From assembly GCA_937889645.1 (NCBI GenBank), contig CALBZE010000057.1, positions 1 through 57,646 of the forward strand: a DNA stretch of 57,646 nt, read 5' to 3'. This document shows positions 16,982 to 25,124 of this stretch, in pieces. A program made the translations under genes and the position numbers. Numbering within the stretch: position 1 is the stretch's first letter; each line of letters starts with the position of its first letter. This stretch comes from an uncultured bacterium (GTDB lineage Bacteria; Gemmatimonadota; Gemmatimonadetes; Longimicrobiales; RSA9). Below the pieces are notes generated by a model. That model had not been told where the DNA came from and made no database searches. It saw nothing but the letters and a program-made list of their open reading frames with translations.

Positions 16982-18283
16982 ATGTCCATCGAACGCTTCT
17001 TCCGACTCGACGAGCACCGGACGACGGTGCGGACGGAGGTGCAGGCCGGGGTCACGACGTTTCTCACGATGGCGTACATCGTGGTCGTGAACCCGGCGAT
17101 CCTGAGCGCGGCCGGCGTGCCGTTCGAGGGCGCGCTCTTCGCCACCTGCATTGCCGCCGCGGTCGGCACGCTCCTCATGGGGCTGCTCGCGAACTACCCG
17201 TTCGCGCTCGCGCCGGGGATGGGGCTGAACGCGTACTTCACGTACACGGTCGTGCTCGGGATGGGCATCCCGTGGCAGACGGCGCTGGGCGCAGTCTTCC
17301 TCTCCGGTGTCGCGTTCCTGCTCCTCACGGCCGGGCGCATCCGCGCGCTGGTCGTGGACGCGATCCCGCACTCTATCCGGGCGGCGGTGGCCGGCGGGAT
17401 CGGGCTTTTCATCGCGTTCCTGGGTCTGCGGAACGCCGGGATCGTGGTGGCGAACGAGGCGACGTTCGTGGGGCTCGGCACGCTCGCCGCGCCGGGGCCG
17501 CTCCTGTCGATCGCCGGGCTCGCGCTCACGGTCGGGCTCATGGCGCGGGGCCGGAAGAGCGCGATCATCTGGGGGATCCTCGGCGTGACCGTGGCGGCGA
17601 TGGCGCTGGGGATCGCGCCGCTCCCCGAGGCCGTCCTCTCCGTGCCGGATGCGGGCTCGACGTTCCTGGCGCTCGACATCCCCGGCGCACTGCGGCTCGG
17701 GTTCCTGGAGATCGTCTTCGCCTTCCTCTTCGTCGACCTCTTCGACAGCGTCGGCACGTTCACCGGCCTGGCACAGGAAGGCGGGTTCATGACGAAGGAC
17801 GGGAAGATCCCGCGCGTGAACCGCGCGCTCGCGGCGGACGCGGTCGCGACCGTCGTCGGCTCGGTGCTCGGCACGTCGACGGTCACGTCGTACATCGAGA
17901 GCGCGGCCGGGATCGGCGAGGGCGGGCGGACGGGGCTGGTCGCGGTGGTCGTGGCCGTGCTCTTCGTCGTCGCTGCGTTCGCCGCGCCGCTCGCCGGCGC
18001 GATCCCCGGTATCGCGACCGCACCGGCGCTCATCGTGGTGGGCGCGCTGATGATGCGCCCCATCCGCGGCCTGCCCTGGGACGACGCGACCGAAGCCGTC
18101 CCCGCGTTCGTGACGCTCATCGCGATGCCGCTGACCTTCTCGATCGCGAACGGGATCGCGCTCGGGTTCATCAGCTACGCGGTCGTGAAGGTCGTGGCCG
18201 GGCGGGCGCGGGATGTCGATGTCCTGGTCTACGTGCTGGCGGCGCTGTTCCTGGTGCGGTACGTGTACCTGGCAGCGGGGTGA
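16982..18283 (+). CDS. NCS2 (AzgA-type) purine permease
   Basis: 433 residues with about 12-14 membrane segments. It is a proton symporter for adenine, guanine or hypoxanthine in the inner membrane. Family hallmarks are the start IERFFRLDEHRTTVRTEVQAGVTTF (split here: IERFFRLDEHR and TEVQAGVTTFLTMAYI), VNPAILSAAGVP, APGMGLNAYFTYTVV, FLGLRNAGIV, FLFVDLFDSVGTFTGLA with the substrate-site Asp/Glu region, and TSTVTSYIESAAGI. The 12-bp gap suggests co-transcription with the DUF4105 gene. Confidence 0.95.
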   Translation: MSIERFFRLDEHRTTVRTEVQAGVTTFLTMAYIVVVNPAILSAAGVPFEGALFATCIAAAVGTLLMGLLANYPFALAPGMGLNAYFTYTVVLGMGIPWQTALGAVFLSGVAFLLLTAGRIRALVVDAIPHSIRAAVAGGIGLFIAFLGLRNAGIVVANEATFVGLGTLAAPGPLLSIAGLALTVGLMARGRKSAIIWGILGVTVAAMALGIAPLPEAVLSVPDAGSTFLALDIPGALRLGFLEIVFAFLFVDLFDSVGTFTGLAQEGGFMTKDGKIPRVNRALAADAVATVVGSVLGTSTVTSYIESAAGIGEGGRTGLVAVVVAVLFVVAAFAAPLAGAIPGIATAPALIVVGALMMRPIRGLPWDDATEAVPAFVTLIAMPLTFSIANGIALGFISYAVVKVVAGRARDVDVLVYVLAALFLVRYVYLAAG

Positions 18284-18382
18284 GGGCGGGGGCGCGAGGG
18301 TTGCTGGCACCGCGCCCGCACGGCGGCGAACGTCGCTCCCGGGTGACGCCGCTCCCGCACAGCCAACCGTAGGAGGGTGACC

Positions 18383-19348
18383 ATGCGCGCGATCCGCGTC
18401 CACGAGCCCGGCGGTCCCGAAGCGCTGCGCCTCGAGGAGGTGCCGACGCCCGAGCCCGGCCCGGGCCAGGTCCGCGTCCGGCTCGAGTACTCCGGTGTCA
18501 ACTTCATCGACGTCTACCACCGCACCGGTTTCTACAAGCTGCCGCTCCCATTCACGCCCGGCTCCGAGGGCGCGGGCGTGGTCGACGCCGTGGGCGACGG
18601 GGTCGACGACGTGCGGGTCGGCGACCGCGTCGCCTACGCGGGGCAGCCGGGGAGCTACGCCGAACGGGCGATCGTGAGCGCGTCGCGCGTGGTCCCGGTC
18701 CCGTCCGACGTCGATCTCCAGCTCGCCGCCGCGGTCATGCTCCAGGGGATGACGGCGCACTACCTGACGCACAGCACGTTTCCGTTGAAGGAAGGCGACG
18801 TCGCGCTCGTCCACGCGGCGGCGGGCGGCGTCGGGCTACTCCTCGTGCAGCTCGCGAAGCGTCGCGGCGCGCGCGTGATCGGCACGACCTCCACCGAAGA
18901 AAAAGCCGCCCTCGCCCGCGACGCCGGCGCCGACCACGTGATCCTCTACACGAAGGAGGATTTCGCCGAGGCGGTGAGGCGGCTCACGGACGGTCGCGGC
19001 GTCGACGTCGTCTACGACTCCGTGGGGAAGACGACGTTCGATGGGAGCCTGGCGTCGCTCCGCCCGCGCGGGATGCTCGTCACGTTCGGCCAGTCGAGCG
19101 GCCCCGTCCCGCCGTTCGACGTGCTGCGCCTCAGCCGCGGCTCGCTCTTCCTAACGCGTGCCGTCATGGGAGATTACATCGCCACGAGAGACGAACTCCT
19201 CTGGCGCGCCCGGGATCTGTTCGAGTGGATCGGCCGCGGCGAGCTCTCGGTACGGATCGACCGCGTCCTCCCGCTGGAAGACGCCGCCGAGGCGCACCGT
19301 CTGCTGGAAGGGCGTAAGACGGCGGGGAAGGTGGTGTTGAGGGTGTGA
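18383..19348 (+). CDS. Zinc-free NADPH:quinone oxidoreductase (MDR family)
   Basis: A 321-residue cytosolic medium-chain reductase related to zeta-crystallin/QorA, expected to reduce quinones with NADPH. The start is ATG 18383, six bases after AGGAGG (18371-18376); the GTG at 18377 overlaps that site. The GroES-like fold (SGVNFIDVYHRTGFYKLPLP, PGSEGAGVVDAVG) lacks the zinc-binding Cys cluster. The Rossmann motif is AAAGGVGLLLVQLAKRRGA, followed by the NADPH-type GTTSTEEKAALARDAGADHVI. It has its own ribosome binding site 100 bp after the permease. Confidence 0.95.
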   Translation: MRAIRVHEPGGPEALRLEEVPTPEPGPGQVRVRLEYSGVNFIDVYHRTGFYKLPLPFTPGSEGAGVVDAVGDGVDDVRVGDRVAYAGQPGSYAERAIVSASRVVPVPSDVDLQLAAAVMLQGMTAHYLTHSTFPLKEGDVALVHAAAGGVGLLLVQLAKRRGARVIGTTSTEEKAALARDAGADHVILYTKEDFAEAVRRLTDGRGVDVVYDSVGKTTFDGSLASLRPRGMLVTFGQSSGPVPPFDVLRLSRGSLFLTRAVMGDYIATRDELLWRARDLFEWIGRGELSVRIDRVLPLEDAAEAHRLLEGRKTAGKVVLRV

Positions 19349-19603
19349 CGGGGGGCGGGCTGAGGCAGCCATCCGCCCGCCGCCATTCTATTGCCTGCCC
19401 TTGGGACCGTCACGGGGGCGCTGCTCGGGACCGCCGCCACGCCCTGCGACACGCCACACGCCGCTCGAGTTGCTCCATCCCCCCATTGCACTGCCCCGCA
19501 CGAACCCCACGTTAATTCGAAAGCGCCCACAGCTGCTTCAGGAGCGCCGCGGCGGACCACATCCGTTGGTGGGAGCCTCGTCCATACTACGACACCGACC
19601 TGC

Positions 19604-20551
19604 ATGAAGCCATCGCGCGCCCGATCGGTGCACGTCGACGTCGCGATCAATGAACTCGCAGCGGCTCAGCACGGCGTCATCACCCGTCGGCAGTTACTCG
19701 CTTGCGGCCTCGGCTCTCATCGCGTGAGGTCACGCGTCCTGTCGGGCCAATTGCGCCCGATCCATCGCGGCGTGTACTTGGTCGGACCCGTGCCAGGGCA
19801 CTTCGCGCGTGAGATGGCAGCCGTGCTCGCCTGCGGACCGGGCGTAGTCGTGAGTCACCGTAGCGCCGGTTCGATGTGGGAGATGGTGCCGCCCTCGGAG
19901 CCGACTACTCCGGTGGAGCTGACGACCCCGAGCCGCAACCCGTGCCGCAGGCCTGGCATCGTCGTTTACCGGCCCCGTCGCATGTACGGTGACGACGTAA
20001 CGCGGCTAGACGGTGTGCCGGTCACTACTCCCGTGCGTACGATGCTGGACCTCGCAGCCGTGTTGAGCACTCAAGAGTTGGAGCAGGCGCTCGCCACAGC
20101 TGAGCGGGCAGAGCTCCTATCCCGTGCCGACATGGCAGAGGTTCTGGCCCGAATGCGTCGGCACCCCGGTTCCGACGCGCTACGCGCCCTCATCGCGGGC
20201 GAAGTATCGCCGGCCATGACCCGATCGGAAGCAGAGGAACGTTTTCTCCACCTGCTCCGAAAGGCCCAGCTTGCGCCGCCGGAGACCAACGTCAGGGTCT
20301 ACGGATTCGAGTTGGATTTCTTCTGGCGCGCGGAACGAGTCGCGGTCGAGGTCGACGGCTTCGCGTACCATGGGTCCGCGACCCGCTTCGAAAACGACCG
20401 CCGCCGGGACGCATTACTGGCCGCGCGGGGCATCCAAGTCGTTCGGATCACCTGGCGCCAGTTGACCTCCGAACCGGAGGCGGTCCTCGTCCGTCTAGCA
20501 CAGACACTGCTGAGAGCTGAACTCCGAGCTACAGACTTAAGACAAGCGTGA
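19604..20551 (+). CDS. AbiEi-like wHTH fused to DUF559 (Vsr-like) nuclease domain
   Basis: 315 residues. The N-terminal winged helix (about 10-60; ELAAAQHGVITRRQLLA, LRPIHRGVYLVG) resembles the AbiEi antitoxin/transcription regulator fold. The C-terminal domain (about 205-300) is a PD-(D/E)XK-like DUF559 nuclease: FELDFFWRAERVAVEVDG supplies the acidic pair, followed by YHGSATRFENDRRRD and IQVVRITWRQL. The combination is common in actinobacteria, often as lone genes of unknown role in defence or gene control. ATG 19604 is the last start before conserved sequence; upstream in-frame residues look non-coding. Base composition is slightly less GC-rich than its neighbours. It is followed by the palindromic element at 20683-20848. 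Confidence 0.85.
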   Translation: MKPSRARSVHVDVAINELAAAQHGVITRRQLLACGLGSHRVRSRVLSGQLRPIHRGVYLVGPVPGHFAREMAAVLACGPGVVVSHRSAGSMWEMVPPSEPTTPVELTTPSRNPCRRPGIVVYRPRRMYGDDVTRLDGVPVTTPVRTMLDLAAVLSTQELEQALATAERAELLSRADMAEVLARMRRHPGSDALRALIAGEVSPAMTRSEAEERFLHLLRKAQLAPPETNVRVYGFELDFFWRAERVAVEVDGFAYHGSATRFENDRRRDALLAARGIQVVRITWRQLTSEPEAVLVRLAQTLLRAELRATDLRQA

Positions 20552-20682
20552 CGGGCGGTGCCGGCTCGTCGTGAGGCCGCTTCCGCGCCATCGGATTGCG
20601 CCACGCGGGTGTGGCGAGGCTCTGATCCCGGGGGCCGGCGCGCGTGGCGAGCCGACACGGCGGCCGCCGGACCGCGTCCCGC

Positions 20683-20798
20683 TCACCCAAGTGCACCCAA
20701 TGGGACTTTCCGGCAACGTATGGTGCGATTCGGTGGAAATATTCGACCCAATCGCACCAGGTCATGGCGAGCCGTATTGCCAGGGTGCGCTTGGGTGC
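20683..20798. repeat. Large imperfect palindrome (about 115 bp)
   Basis: The outer arms are CACCCAAGTGCACCC (20684-20698) and GGGTGCGCTTGGGTG (20783-20797), 14 of 15 paired. The inner arms TGGTGCGATT (20721-20730) and AATCGCACCA (20750-20759) are perfect over 10 bp around a 19-nt loop. A further pair, GGTGGAAATATT (20732-20743) with AATATTACCACC (20799-20810), matches 11 of 12. The tract is richer in A+T than its surroundings and has no gene. The rest of the 445-bp gap shows nothing else clear. Confidence 0.75.
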
Positions 20799-20815
20799 AA
20801 TATTACCACCAAAGA

Positions 20816-20848
20816 GAACCCAGAATCGCGCTCTGCGATTCTGGGTTC
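20816..20848. repeat. Perfect 14-bp stem hairpin
   Basis: GAACCCAGAATCGC (20816-20829) and its exact complement (20835-20848) flank the loop GCTCT. It is 149 bp beyond the stop of the leftward symporter gene and 265 bp after the nuclease gene. There is no T-run, so it may be part of the neighbouring palindromic element and not a simple terminator. Confidence 0.7.
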
Positions 20849-20996
20849 AGTCGGGTCGGCGCCGCGAACGGGCGCCCCCCGCCGCAACCCACCGTAACCA
20901 CGGTCCGCAACGACCGGCCGGGGCCCCGGCGGCACCGCGGGCGCTCGCCGGCGCCCGCACCCGGCCCGGCCAACCCTGGCAGTCGCCAAACGGCGG

Positions 20997-22385
20997 CTAC
21001 CCCACCTCCGCCGCCACCGCCTCCGGCTCGGCGGCCTCCTGCGCGAAGAACTCCATCCCCTCGCTCTTCGTGACGACGAGCGAGGTCAGCAGGTCGCCGG
21101 TGACGTTGGGGACGGTCCTGGACATGTCCAGGATGCGGTCGATCCCGAGGATCAGCGCGATCCCCTCGCCCGGCACGCCGACCATCTCGAGGACCATGAC
21201 GAGGAGCGGGATCGAGCCGCCCGGCACACCTGCGGCGCCGATCGCCGTGACCACGGCCATCAGGACCACGATGAGCTGCATCGACAGCGACAGCTCGACG
21301 CCGAAGACCTGCGCGAGGAAGAGCACGGTCATCCCCTCGAAGAGCGCCGTGCCGTTCATGTTCATCGTCGCGCCGAGCGGGAGGACGAAGCCGGCGACCT
21401 GCTTCGGGACGCCGAATTCCTCCTGCGCCGTCCGGATCGTGGTCGGGAGCGTGGCGTTCGAGCTGGATGTCGAGAACGCGGTCACCATGAGCGTCCGCGT
21501 CCGGCGGATGAATTCGAACGGCCGAACGCCGACCATGGTGCGCGCCAGCGTCGGGAGAACGACGAACTGGTGAAGCGCGAGCCCGAGGAGCACCATCACG
21601 GCGTAGAGGCCGAGAGAGCGGAGCACGTCGAAGCCGAAGCGCGCGGTGACGGCGAAGATCAGCCCGGCCACGCCCACCGGCGCGAGCTTCATGGCGAAGC
21701 CGATCATGACCGAAATGGCCTCGGCCGCCCCTTCGATCACCCGCAGCACCGGCTTCGACAGGTGCTCGGGGAGTTTGGTCAGCGCGATCGCGAAGACGAG
21801 CGTGAAGAAGATGAGGGCGAGCATGTCGCCGCGCGCCGCCGCGTCGAGCGGGTTGCGCGGGACGATGCCCACCAGGGTGTTGATGCCGAACCCGCTCGAC
21901 TGCGCTGCGCCGACCCTCGCGGCCGCCTCCCCGGCGTAAGCGTCGAGGAGCGCCGACCGGACTTCGGGGTCGAGCGCGCCGCCCGGCTCGACGACGTTCG
22001 CCAGCGTCAAGCCGATCGCCACGGCGAAGGTCGTCGTGAGCACGAAAATGCCGAGCGTCTTGCCGCCGATCCGCCCGATCCTCCGAACGTCGCCGAGGCC
22101 GGCGACGCCCAGCGTGAGCGACGTGAAGACGAGCGGCACGACGACCATGAAGAGCATGCGCATGAAGATCTGCCCGACCGGCTGCGCCAGGTTGTCGACG
22201 ATCCAGCCGAGCGCAGGCGCATCGCCCCAGAGCATGTTGGAGCCCACGCCGGCGATCGCACCGATCACGAGGCCGAGCAGGATCTTGGTGTGCAGCGCCA
22301 TTTTGCGACGCTCACCACCCGCACTCGCGGGTGCGGTCCCGCCGTGAAGCGCCACTCCGTGGTCTCCGCCGTTCGATTGGTTCAT
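20997..22385 (-). CDS. Dicarboxylate/amino acid:cation symporter (DAACS)
   Basis: 462 residues of the GltP/GltT family, which imports glutamate, aspartate or C4-dicarboxylates with protons or sodium. Typical segments are MRMLFMVVVPLVFTSLTLGVA, the serine-rich hairpin FSTSSSNATLPTT and the core GATMNMNGTALFEG (the NMDGT-like motif), then AAGVPGGS and ILGIDRILDMSRTVPNVTGD. ATG 22385 is preferred over ATG 22391 because AGGAAG lies six bases before it. It follows the amino acid permease by 10 bp, so both belong to one transport operon. Confidence 0.96.
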   Translation of the reverse strand: MNQSNGGDHGVALHGGTAPASAGGERRKMALHTKILLGLVIGAIAGVGSNMLWGDAPALGWIVDNLAQPVGQIFMRMLFMVVVPLVFTSLTLGVAGLGDVRRIGRIGGKTLGIFVLTTTFAVAIGLTLANVVEPGGALDPEVRSALLDAYAGEAAARVGAAQSSGFGINTLVGIVPRNPLDAAARGDMLALIFFTLVFAIALTKLPEHLSKPVLRVIEGAAEAISVMIGFAMKLAPVGVAGLIFAVTARFGFDVLRSLGLYAVMVLLGLALHQFVVLPTLARTMVGVRPFEFIRRTRTLMVTAFSTSSSNATLPTTIRTAQEEFGVPKQVAGFVLPLGATMNMNGTALFEGMTVLFLAQVFGVELSLSMQLIVVLMAVVTAIGAAGVPGGSIPLLVMVLEMVGVPGEGIALILGIDRILDMSRTVPNVTGDLLTSLVVTKSEGMEFFAQEAAEPEAVAAEVG

Positions 22386-22395
22386 CCCCATCTTC

Positions 22396-23958
22396 CTACT
22401 CTCCGGTGCCAGCCGCGACCGCGGCGCGACGCCGCAGGAGGCTGTGCCGCCTGCCGTAACCGAAATAGATCGCGAGACCGATGACGAGCCAGACGATCAG
22501 CCGCATCCACGTGTCGCCCGGAAGGCCGAGCATCATCGCGAAGCAGACGATGATCCCCATGGCCGGGACGAAGGGGACGAACGGCGTCCGGAACGGCCGC
22601 TCGCGCTCGGGCTCCCGAATGCGCAGGTACAGCACGCCGCCGCAGACGATCACGAACGCGAGCAGCGTCCCTATCGAAACCAGCTCGCCCAGCATGTGGA
22701 TCGGCAGAGCGCCGGCCAGGATCACGCATCCGATGCCGGTCAGGATCGTCCCGACGTGAGGCGTGCGGAAACGCGGGTGCAGCCGGCCGAACGCCGGCGG
22801 GAGCAGCCCGTCGCGCGACATGGCGAAGAAGATGCGCGGCTGCGCCATGAGCAGGACGAGCATGACCGAAGTCAGCCCCGCGATTGCGCCGATCTTCACG
22901 AGATCGGACAGGACCGAATACCCCGTCGCCGCGATCCCGATCGCGATCGGCTCGGGCACGTTGAGCCGCGGATACGGGACGAGCCCCGTCAGGATCGCCG
23001 AGACGAGGACGTAGAGGATCGTGCAGACCAGCAGCGAGCCGAGAATCCCGATCGGCATGTCGCGCTGCGGGTTGCGCGCCTCCTGCGCGACGGTCGAGAC
23101 GGCGTCGAAGCCGATGTAGGCGAAGAAGATCACGCCCGCCGCGCGCAGGATGCCGCTCCAGCCGTACTCGCCGAACGTCCCGGTGTTCTCCGGGATGAAC
23201 GGCGTCCAGTTCTCCGCCGCCAGCTCGGGGTTGCGGAAGAGGAAGTAGCCGCCCGCCAGGATGAAGGCGATGATCACCGAGAGCTTGATGAAGACGACGG
23301 CGTTGTTGAAGCGCGCCGATTCCTTGATCCCGAGGACGAGGAGCAGGGCGATGAACCCGACGCCGATCGCCGCGACGAGGTTGAAGATCCCCGTCGTCTG
23401 CGGGAGCGAGGCGATGTCGATCCCCTGGGACAGGAGCTGCGACTCGAGCTGCGAGGTGAACGCGACCCAGCTCTCGCTCCCCGGGAGCTGAATGAGCTTG
23501 GTCCCGGTCGCCGTCGTCCACTCCGGCGGGATCACGATCCCCAGGTCGCGCAGGAACGAGACGACGTACCCCGACCATCCGACCGCCACGGTGGAGGCCG
23601 AGAACAGGTACTCGAGGATCAGGTCCCAGCCGATGATCCAGGCGAAGAGCTCGCCGAGCGTCGCATAGCCGTACGTGTACGCCGACCCGGCGATCGGGAT
23701 CATCGACGCGAACTCCGCGTAGCAGAGCCCCGCGAAGGCGCAACCGATCCCGGCGATGAGGAACGACAGGACGAGCGCCGGCCCCGCGTACTGTGCCGCC
23801 GCCGTCCCCGTCAGCACGAAGATGCCGGTGCCGATGATCGCGCCGATGCCGATCGAGATCAGGTTGAATGGGCCGAGTTCGCGAGCGAGCGAGTGCTCCC
23901 CTTCGGCGAACGCTTCGGCGCGCAGGTCGTCGATGGATTTGCGTGCAAACAGACTCAC
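22396..23958 (-). CDS. APC-family cationic amino acid permease-like transporter
   Basis: 520 residues with about 12-14 membrane helices. It belongs to the CAT-type branch of the APC superfamily: LGPFNLISIGIGAIIGTGIFVLTG near the N-terminus carries the substrate-binding GTGIF motif, followed by AGLCYAEFASMIPIAGSAYTY, AWIIGWDLILEY, FFAYIGFDAVSTVAQEARNPQRDMP and MAQPRIFFAMSRDGLLP. The start is GTG 23958 with GAGGGACG upstream. It lies first in a two-gene operon with the dicarboxylate/amino acid symporter. The exact amino acid cannot be read from sequence. Confidence 0.95.
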   Translation of the reverse strand: MSLFARKSIDDLRAEAFAEGEHSLARELGPFNLISIGIGAIIGTGIFVLTGTAAAQYAGPALVLSFLIAGIGCAFAGLCYAEFASMIPIAGSAYTYGYATLGELFAWIIGWDLILEYLFSASTVAVGWSGYVVSFLRDLGIVIPPEWTTATGTKLIQLPGSESWVAFTSQLESQLLSQGIDIASLPQTTGIFNLVAAIGVGFIALLLVLGIKESARFNNAVVFIKLSVIIAFILAGGYFLFRNPELAAENWTPFIPENTGTFGEYGWSGILRAAGVIFFAYIGFDAVSTVAQEARNPQRDMPIGILGSLLVCTILYVLVSAILTGLVPYPRLNVPEPIAIGIAATGYSVLSDLVKIGAIAGLTSVMLVLLMAQPRIFFAMSRDGLLPPAFGRLHPRFRTPHVGTILTGIGCVILAGALPIHMLGELVSIGTLLAFVIVCGGVLYLRIREPERERPFRTPFVPFVPAMGIIVCFAMMLGLPGDTWMRLIVWLVIGLAIYFGYGRRHSLLRRRAAVAAGTGE

Positions 23959-24103
23959 TGGTTCGTCCCTCTCGAAATGGCGAGCCCCGGTTCGGCCCCC
24001 GTCGCGGCGCCGCCTTCGCGCTGCACGCCGTGATGGTCAACGACCGGCGGGGCCCCGTTACCCAGAAGTTCCTGCAGTGTTCAGTACTTGAGACCTGAGC
24101 GGA

Positions 24104-24538
24104 TCAACCGAGGGGGGCCGGAGGAGGTGCGGCGCTACGGGACAGGACGATCCCCGCTCGGGCGCGGGCCAGATCCGCGGCGTATGCGAGTGAGGAGCGG
24201 GCGACGTGCCGGGCGCGGCTCGCGGCCCGGGCTTGTGCCTCCAGCGCGGCATCCCCGACGACGCCGAAGCGAGTGCTCTGTGAACCGATGCGTCGCTTCG
24301 CCCCGCCGGTGTCGTCGCGCATCTGATCCAGCATCGGCCCGGCGCGCGAGATGAGTGCCTCGACGGCGTGGTGGTCAGCGCGCGCCAGGCCCGACGCGGG
24401 TGCCGTGCTCACCTCATCGGCGTGCTCGCACGCGACCGAGGGCGGCATCGCGTACCCGGACACACCGGCCCGATCCAGGCTAGCGGCCCCGAGTGTGACA
24501 GGGAGTATCAGGCAGAGGAAACGCAGGCTGAGCCGCAA
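24104..24538 (-). CDS. Possible small secreted protein, unrecognised
   Basis: A 144-residue frame starting at TTG 24538 with a convincing signal sequence (LRFLCLILPVTLGAASLDRA). The mature part is Ala-rich with a predicted helical stretch (DAALEAQARAASRARHVARSSLAYAADLARARAG). No family is recognised, the start codon is weak and no ribosome binding site is seen. It could be a real small gene or a chance frame; the signal peptide is the main argument for it. Confidence 0.35.
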   Translation of the reverse strand: MRLSLRFLCLILPVTLGAASLDRAGVSGYAMPPSVACEHADEVSTAPASGLARADHHAVEALISRAGPMLDQMRDDTGGAKRRIGSQSTRFGVVGDAALEAQARAASRARHVARSSLAYAADLARARAGIVLSRSAAPPPAPLG

Positions 24539-24634
24539 GGGTTCACGTTCGACACGGGGAGAACGGCGCTGCCCCGGTTACGAGATACCGGCGGTTTAGA
24601 GAACGTCGCAGGCTAACGCAGCCGCAGGGGGTTG

Positions 24635-24912
24635 TCAAGGTCGCGCGTCCGCGAACGGCGCCGGATGCGTTGCCTTCTCGCGAGTGTTCGGGCCGTGGAG
24701 CTTTTCCGGGTTGAGCACGATGAATAGGCGACGGACTCGCCGGACCTCCACTTCGATGCTCACCACGTTGTAGAGCCGGCCGTCGACGAAGGTGAGGAGT
24801 CCGGGGAGCCCGTTCACGCGCGCGATCCGGCACCTCGACCCGGATGTCCTTCGGCGCTCCGCGGACGATCCCGGCGACGAAGGCCGCGACGCGATCGGCG
24901 CCCACGACCGGC
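24635..24912 (-). pseudogene. Remnant of an ECF41 (SigJ-type) sigma factor
   Basis: Only the SnoaL-like C-terminal domain of an ECF41 sigma factor is left. One minus-strand frame reads VVGADRVAAFVAGIVRGAPKDIRVEV (in two parts: VVGADRVAAFVAGIV and RGAPKDIRVEV), then a shift near 24815-24830 is needed to continue as ARVNGLPGLLTFVDG, YNVVSIEVE and LFIVLNPEKL. These blocks match the known order of SigJ tails (gate VNGxPG, then xxxNPxKL). Sigma regions 2 and 4 and any start codon are missing; upstream DNA is Pro/Ser-coding low complexity. The call is a truncated, frameshifted gene; a single sequencing error could explain the shift but not the missing N-terminus. Confidence 0.7.
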
Positions 24913-25124
24913 CGAGGCCGGGCGCCGCGCGTGCGAGCGCGAAGCGCAGTGCGTCGGCGGCGCGTTCCGTGTCCGGCGCGGCGGCCAGGTGAGGCGGGGT
25001 CGAGTGGGGGGATGACAGGGCCGGGCGCGGGGACGACAGGTCCGGGCGGGCGGACGGCGGGATGCACGCACGCCGTTCGGCCCGCCCGCGACCTGCTCGA
25101 CGGGGCAACGACTGCGCCGCCAGC

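Noticed and set aside
16895..18814. Long minus-strand frame opposite the NCS2 permease
   Set aside because: His/Arg/Asp-rich shadow of a membrane protein; no start signal and no motif.
20529..20765. A 78-residue minus-strand frame in the palindromic gap
   Set aside because: It is made of the palindromic repeat and GC-rich flank, lacks a ribosome binding site and has no family match.
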